Source: an uncultured Acidobacteriota bacterium (lineage in GTDB: Bacteria > Acidobacteriota > Vicinamibacteria > Fen-336). Taken from it: DNA of 42,578 bases. Made by a program: the position numbers and the translations under genes. Shown in pieces: positions 40,615 to 42,578 of this stretch; position 1 is the first letter of the stretch, and each line of letters starts with the position of its first letter. Location of the stretch: contig CADEEV010000039.1 of the NCBI GenBank assembly GCA_902826455.1, positions 1 to 42,578 on the forward strand, read 5' to 3'. Under the pieces are notes generated by a model. That model did no database searches. It had not been told where the DNA came from and worked only from the letters and a program-made list of their open reading frames with translations.

Positions 40615-42578
40615 CGCAGTTGCGGCCGTCGCTCTTCGCGCGGTAGAGCGCGGCGTCGGCGTCGCGCAGCAGGTCGTCGGGGCTCTCGCCCCGGGCCGGC
40701 ACGCGGCTCACGATGCCCGCGCTCAGGGTGATCGTGTCGTGGTCGTTGCCCAGGGCGCGGGGCGGCAGGGCCTCCACCAGGGCGCGCATGCGCTCGGCGA
40801 CGCGGGCCACCACGTCGCCGTCCGCGTCGATCAGGAGGCAGGCGAACTCCTCCCCGCCGTAGCGCGCCACCAGGTCCTGCTTGCGCTTCGCGGACTCGAG
40901 GGCCTGGCCGACGGCGCGCAGCGCCGCGTCGCCGGCGAGATGGCCGTGACGGTCGTTGTACTGCTTGAAGCGGTCGACGTCCGCGACCACGATGCCGATG
41001 GGCCGCTCCTGCTCGATCGCCCGCCCGAAGGCGTCGGCGATCGCCTCCATCAGCCGACGCCTGTTGGCGAGGCCGGTGAGCGGGTCGGCGTACGAGAGCT
41101 CGGTGAGCTGGGCGTTCGCGGCGTGGAGCTCGGCCGTGCGATGCACGATCTGGGATTCGAGATCCCGCTGCTGCGCGCGCAGACGCCGATTGTTGAGCCG
41201 GACGAGCCCGACCGCCGCGAGCGCGGTGAGGGCCACGGCGCCCGCGCGCACGTCGCTCCGCTGCCACGGGTGCGGGCGCACGCGCAGCGTCACGGCCTGG
41301 GGCGCGGCGGGCGTGCCGGCCCAGTCGCGGGCTTCGATCACGAGGGTGTACGTGCCGGGCGCGAGGCCGGTGAAGCTGCGGCCGTGCTCGTGGTTGAAGG
41401 CTCCCGGCGCGGGCTCGAAGCCCTGGAGCTGCGTCCTGTAGGTCGACTCGGGTTCCCGCAGTCCCGAGAGCAGGGCGAAGTCGATGCGCACCTCGCGCGC
41501 GCCCGCGGCGAGCTCGATGTCGGTCCCAGGATCCCGCCGCACGCCGTCGACGCGCACCGCCGTGACGTGGAGTGGCTTGGGCCGCGTGGCGGTCGTCGTC
41601 GTCTCGAGCCGCGGGTCGAACACGCTCAGGCCGCCGAGGGTGCTCACCCAATAGCGGTCGCTGCCGTCGACGAACTGGCCGTTCGTGTTGCACTCGTCGT
41701 TCACGAGGCCGTCGCGGCGGCGGAACACGCGCTCCGCGTAGCGCCCGTCGGGTCCCGGGGTCAGCTGCTGCACGCCGTTGTTCGTGCAGACGTAGGTGCG
41801 GCCCACGCTGTCGCGCACGACGCTGTACACGGTCGGATCGGGCGGCGCGGGCACGCGCCCGTCGTAGATCGGCTCCGGGGCGAGGGGGTCGCTCACGTCG
41901 AGGCGCACGACGCCGTGGCGGTTGGTGCTCGCCCACATCACGGGACGGCCGCCCTCCTCGAAGATGCTGACGTGACGATAGCCGTCGCCGGGCGGCCCGG
42001 AGCCCCCGGGCAGCAGCTGCCAGCGGGCGCCGTCGAAGCGAGCCAGACCGCGGTCGGTCGCCGCCCACAGCCAGGAGCGGCCCAGGGCGTCCTTCTGCTC
42101 GGCGAGGTGCACGACCATCCAGGGCGAGGCGGCATCGTCGCCCGGGTACGACGTCCACGCGCCCTGCCGCAACCGGTGCATCCCGGCGTGCAGGGTCGCG
42201 AACCAGAGCTCGGGCACTACCTCGAGCGACCGCGACAGCACGTAGAGGACCGCGGTGTCGGGACGCTTCGGCCACGGCGTCGGCAAACGTGTCTGGGCGA
42301 AGTCGTCGGCGATCCGTAACACCTCGCCCCCGGCAAGGGCCATGAGACGCCACGGCGATCCCTCCGGGCCCGCCACGCGCCAGACGCCGCGCGCCCCCTC
42401 CGCCGGCAGCGTGCCCGAGGGCTGGTCGAAGTAGCGCCAGCGCCCTCCCTGGAGCACACCCACGCCGTTCTTGACCGAGCTCACCCAGAGCTGCTCGGCG
42501 CCGCGGCCGTCGGGCTCGAGCAGCAGGCCGAAGACGCCGTTCTCCCTCGCGCCGCGGCCGGACACCGTCCGCGCCCTC
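40601..42578 (-). CDS. Diguanylate cyclase with propeller sensor domain (5' end missing)
   Basis: The frame is open through the right edge; about 658 residues are visible and no signal peptide is present, so the N-terminus lies outside. Visible parts are the last propeller repeats (for example RSWLWAATDRGLARFDGARW), a Y_Y_Y domain with LQGFEPAPGAFNHEHGRSF, one transmembrane helix (around 440-455 of the visible part), a coiled coil and a GGDEF domain. The GGEEF site is intact and RKQD, five residues before it, is an RxxD product-inhibition site. It is a paralogue of the cyclase at 31367-34417. It converges with the metallophosphoesterase. Confidence 0.9.
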   Translation of the reverse strand, partial: RARTVSGRGARENGVFGLLLEPDGRGAEQLWVSSVKNGVGVLQGGRWRYFDQPSGTLPAEGARGVWRVAGPEGSPWRLMALAGGEVLRIADDFAQTRLPTPWPKRPDTAVLYVLSRSLEVVPELWFATLHAGMHRLRQGAWTSYPGDDAASPWMVVHLAEQKDALGRSWLWAATDRGLARFDGARWQLLPGGSGPPGDGYRHVSIFEEGGRPVMWASTNRHGVVRLDVSDPLAPEPIYDGRVPAPPDPTVYSVVRDSVGRTYVCTNNGVQQLTPGPDGRYAERVFRRRDGLVNDECNTNGQFVDGSDRYWVSTLGGLSVFDPRLETTTTATRPKPLHVTAVRVDGVRRDPGTDIELAAGAREVRIDFALLSGLREPESTYRTQLQGFEPAPGAFNHEHGRSFTGLAPGTYTLVIEARDWAGTPAAPQAVTLRVRPHPWQRSDVRAGAVALTALAAVGLVRLNNRRLRAQQRDLESQIVHRTAELHAANAQLTELSYADPLTGLANRRRLMEAIADAFGRAIEQERPIGIVVADVDRFKQYNDRHGHLAGDAALRAVGQALESAKRKQDLVARYGGEEFACLLIDADGDVVARVAERMRALVEALPPRALGNDHDTITLSAGIVSRVPARGESPDDLLRDADAALYRAKSDGRNCVRRA

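Overview
The window is very GC-rich, tightly packed bacterial chromosome with no gene-free stretch over about 130 bases. It carries 31 protein genes, two of them cut by the window ends, and one tRNA-Lys. The best guess for the host is Acidobacteriota or a close neighbour, at moderate confidence. Supporting this are a PadR regulator next to an orphan duplicated FtsX-type permease of the ADOP class, two diguanylate cyclases with beta-propeller sensor domains, a PSMA-like M28 peptidase, and a nucleotidyltransferase/metallophosphoesterase pair. No phage, insertion sequence or CRISPR array was seen. Codon use looks even throughout.

Layout. 1-5.0 kb: the 3' part of an M28 peptidase, tRNA-Lys(UUU), then purA and a secreted GH35-like glycosidase on the minus strand. 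5.1-9.8 kb: hutH, a small membrane protein, hutU and a P-loop ATPase; this is the first half of histidine degradation. 9.8-11.6 kb (minus): glgA then trxA. 11.7-14.6 kb: padR and the ADOP permease behind a promoter that overlaps an inverted repeat. 14.7-21.8 kb: rsmA, RNase J, FtsK, an AMIN-domain cell-wall amidase and a small membrane protein, the last four overlapping by 1-4 bases. 21.9-27.6 kb: a lipid or storage-granule neighbourhood. It has a PhaR-type regulator and a phasin-like protein on the plus strand, then (minus strand) a secreted SnoaL-like protein, an acyltransferase, an SDR, a second phasin-like protein and a large fatty acyl-CoA reductase-like SDR. 27.7-34.4 kb: a nucleotide-transporter-like MFS protein with HEAT repeats, a protein with two degenerate cNMP-binding folds, and a 14-repeat propeller diguanylate cyclase. 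34.4-38.9 kb (minus): dnaE2 and a sulfatase-fold lipoprotein. 39.0-42.6 kb: the nucleotidyltransferase and metallophosphoesterase, meeting a second, truncated propeller diguanylate cyclase.

Two patterns run through the window. First, genes heading a transcription unit often have a -10-like hexamer only 6-9 bases before the start codon and no usable Shine-Dalgarno, which suggests leaderless mRNAs; internal operon genes carry clear Shine-Dalgarno sites or NTGA stop/start overlaps. Second, the phaR promoter carries two near-identical palindromes centred 32 bp apart, one between -35 and -10 and the other at the 3' end of the preceding operon, followed by a T-run. The 21.9-27.6 kb lipid-granule neighbourhood with these operators is the most promising candidate for an undescribed system. 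All functions are read from sequence motifs only.
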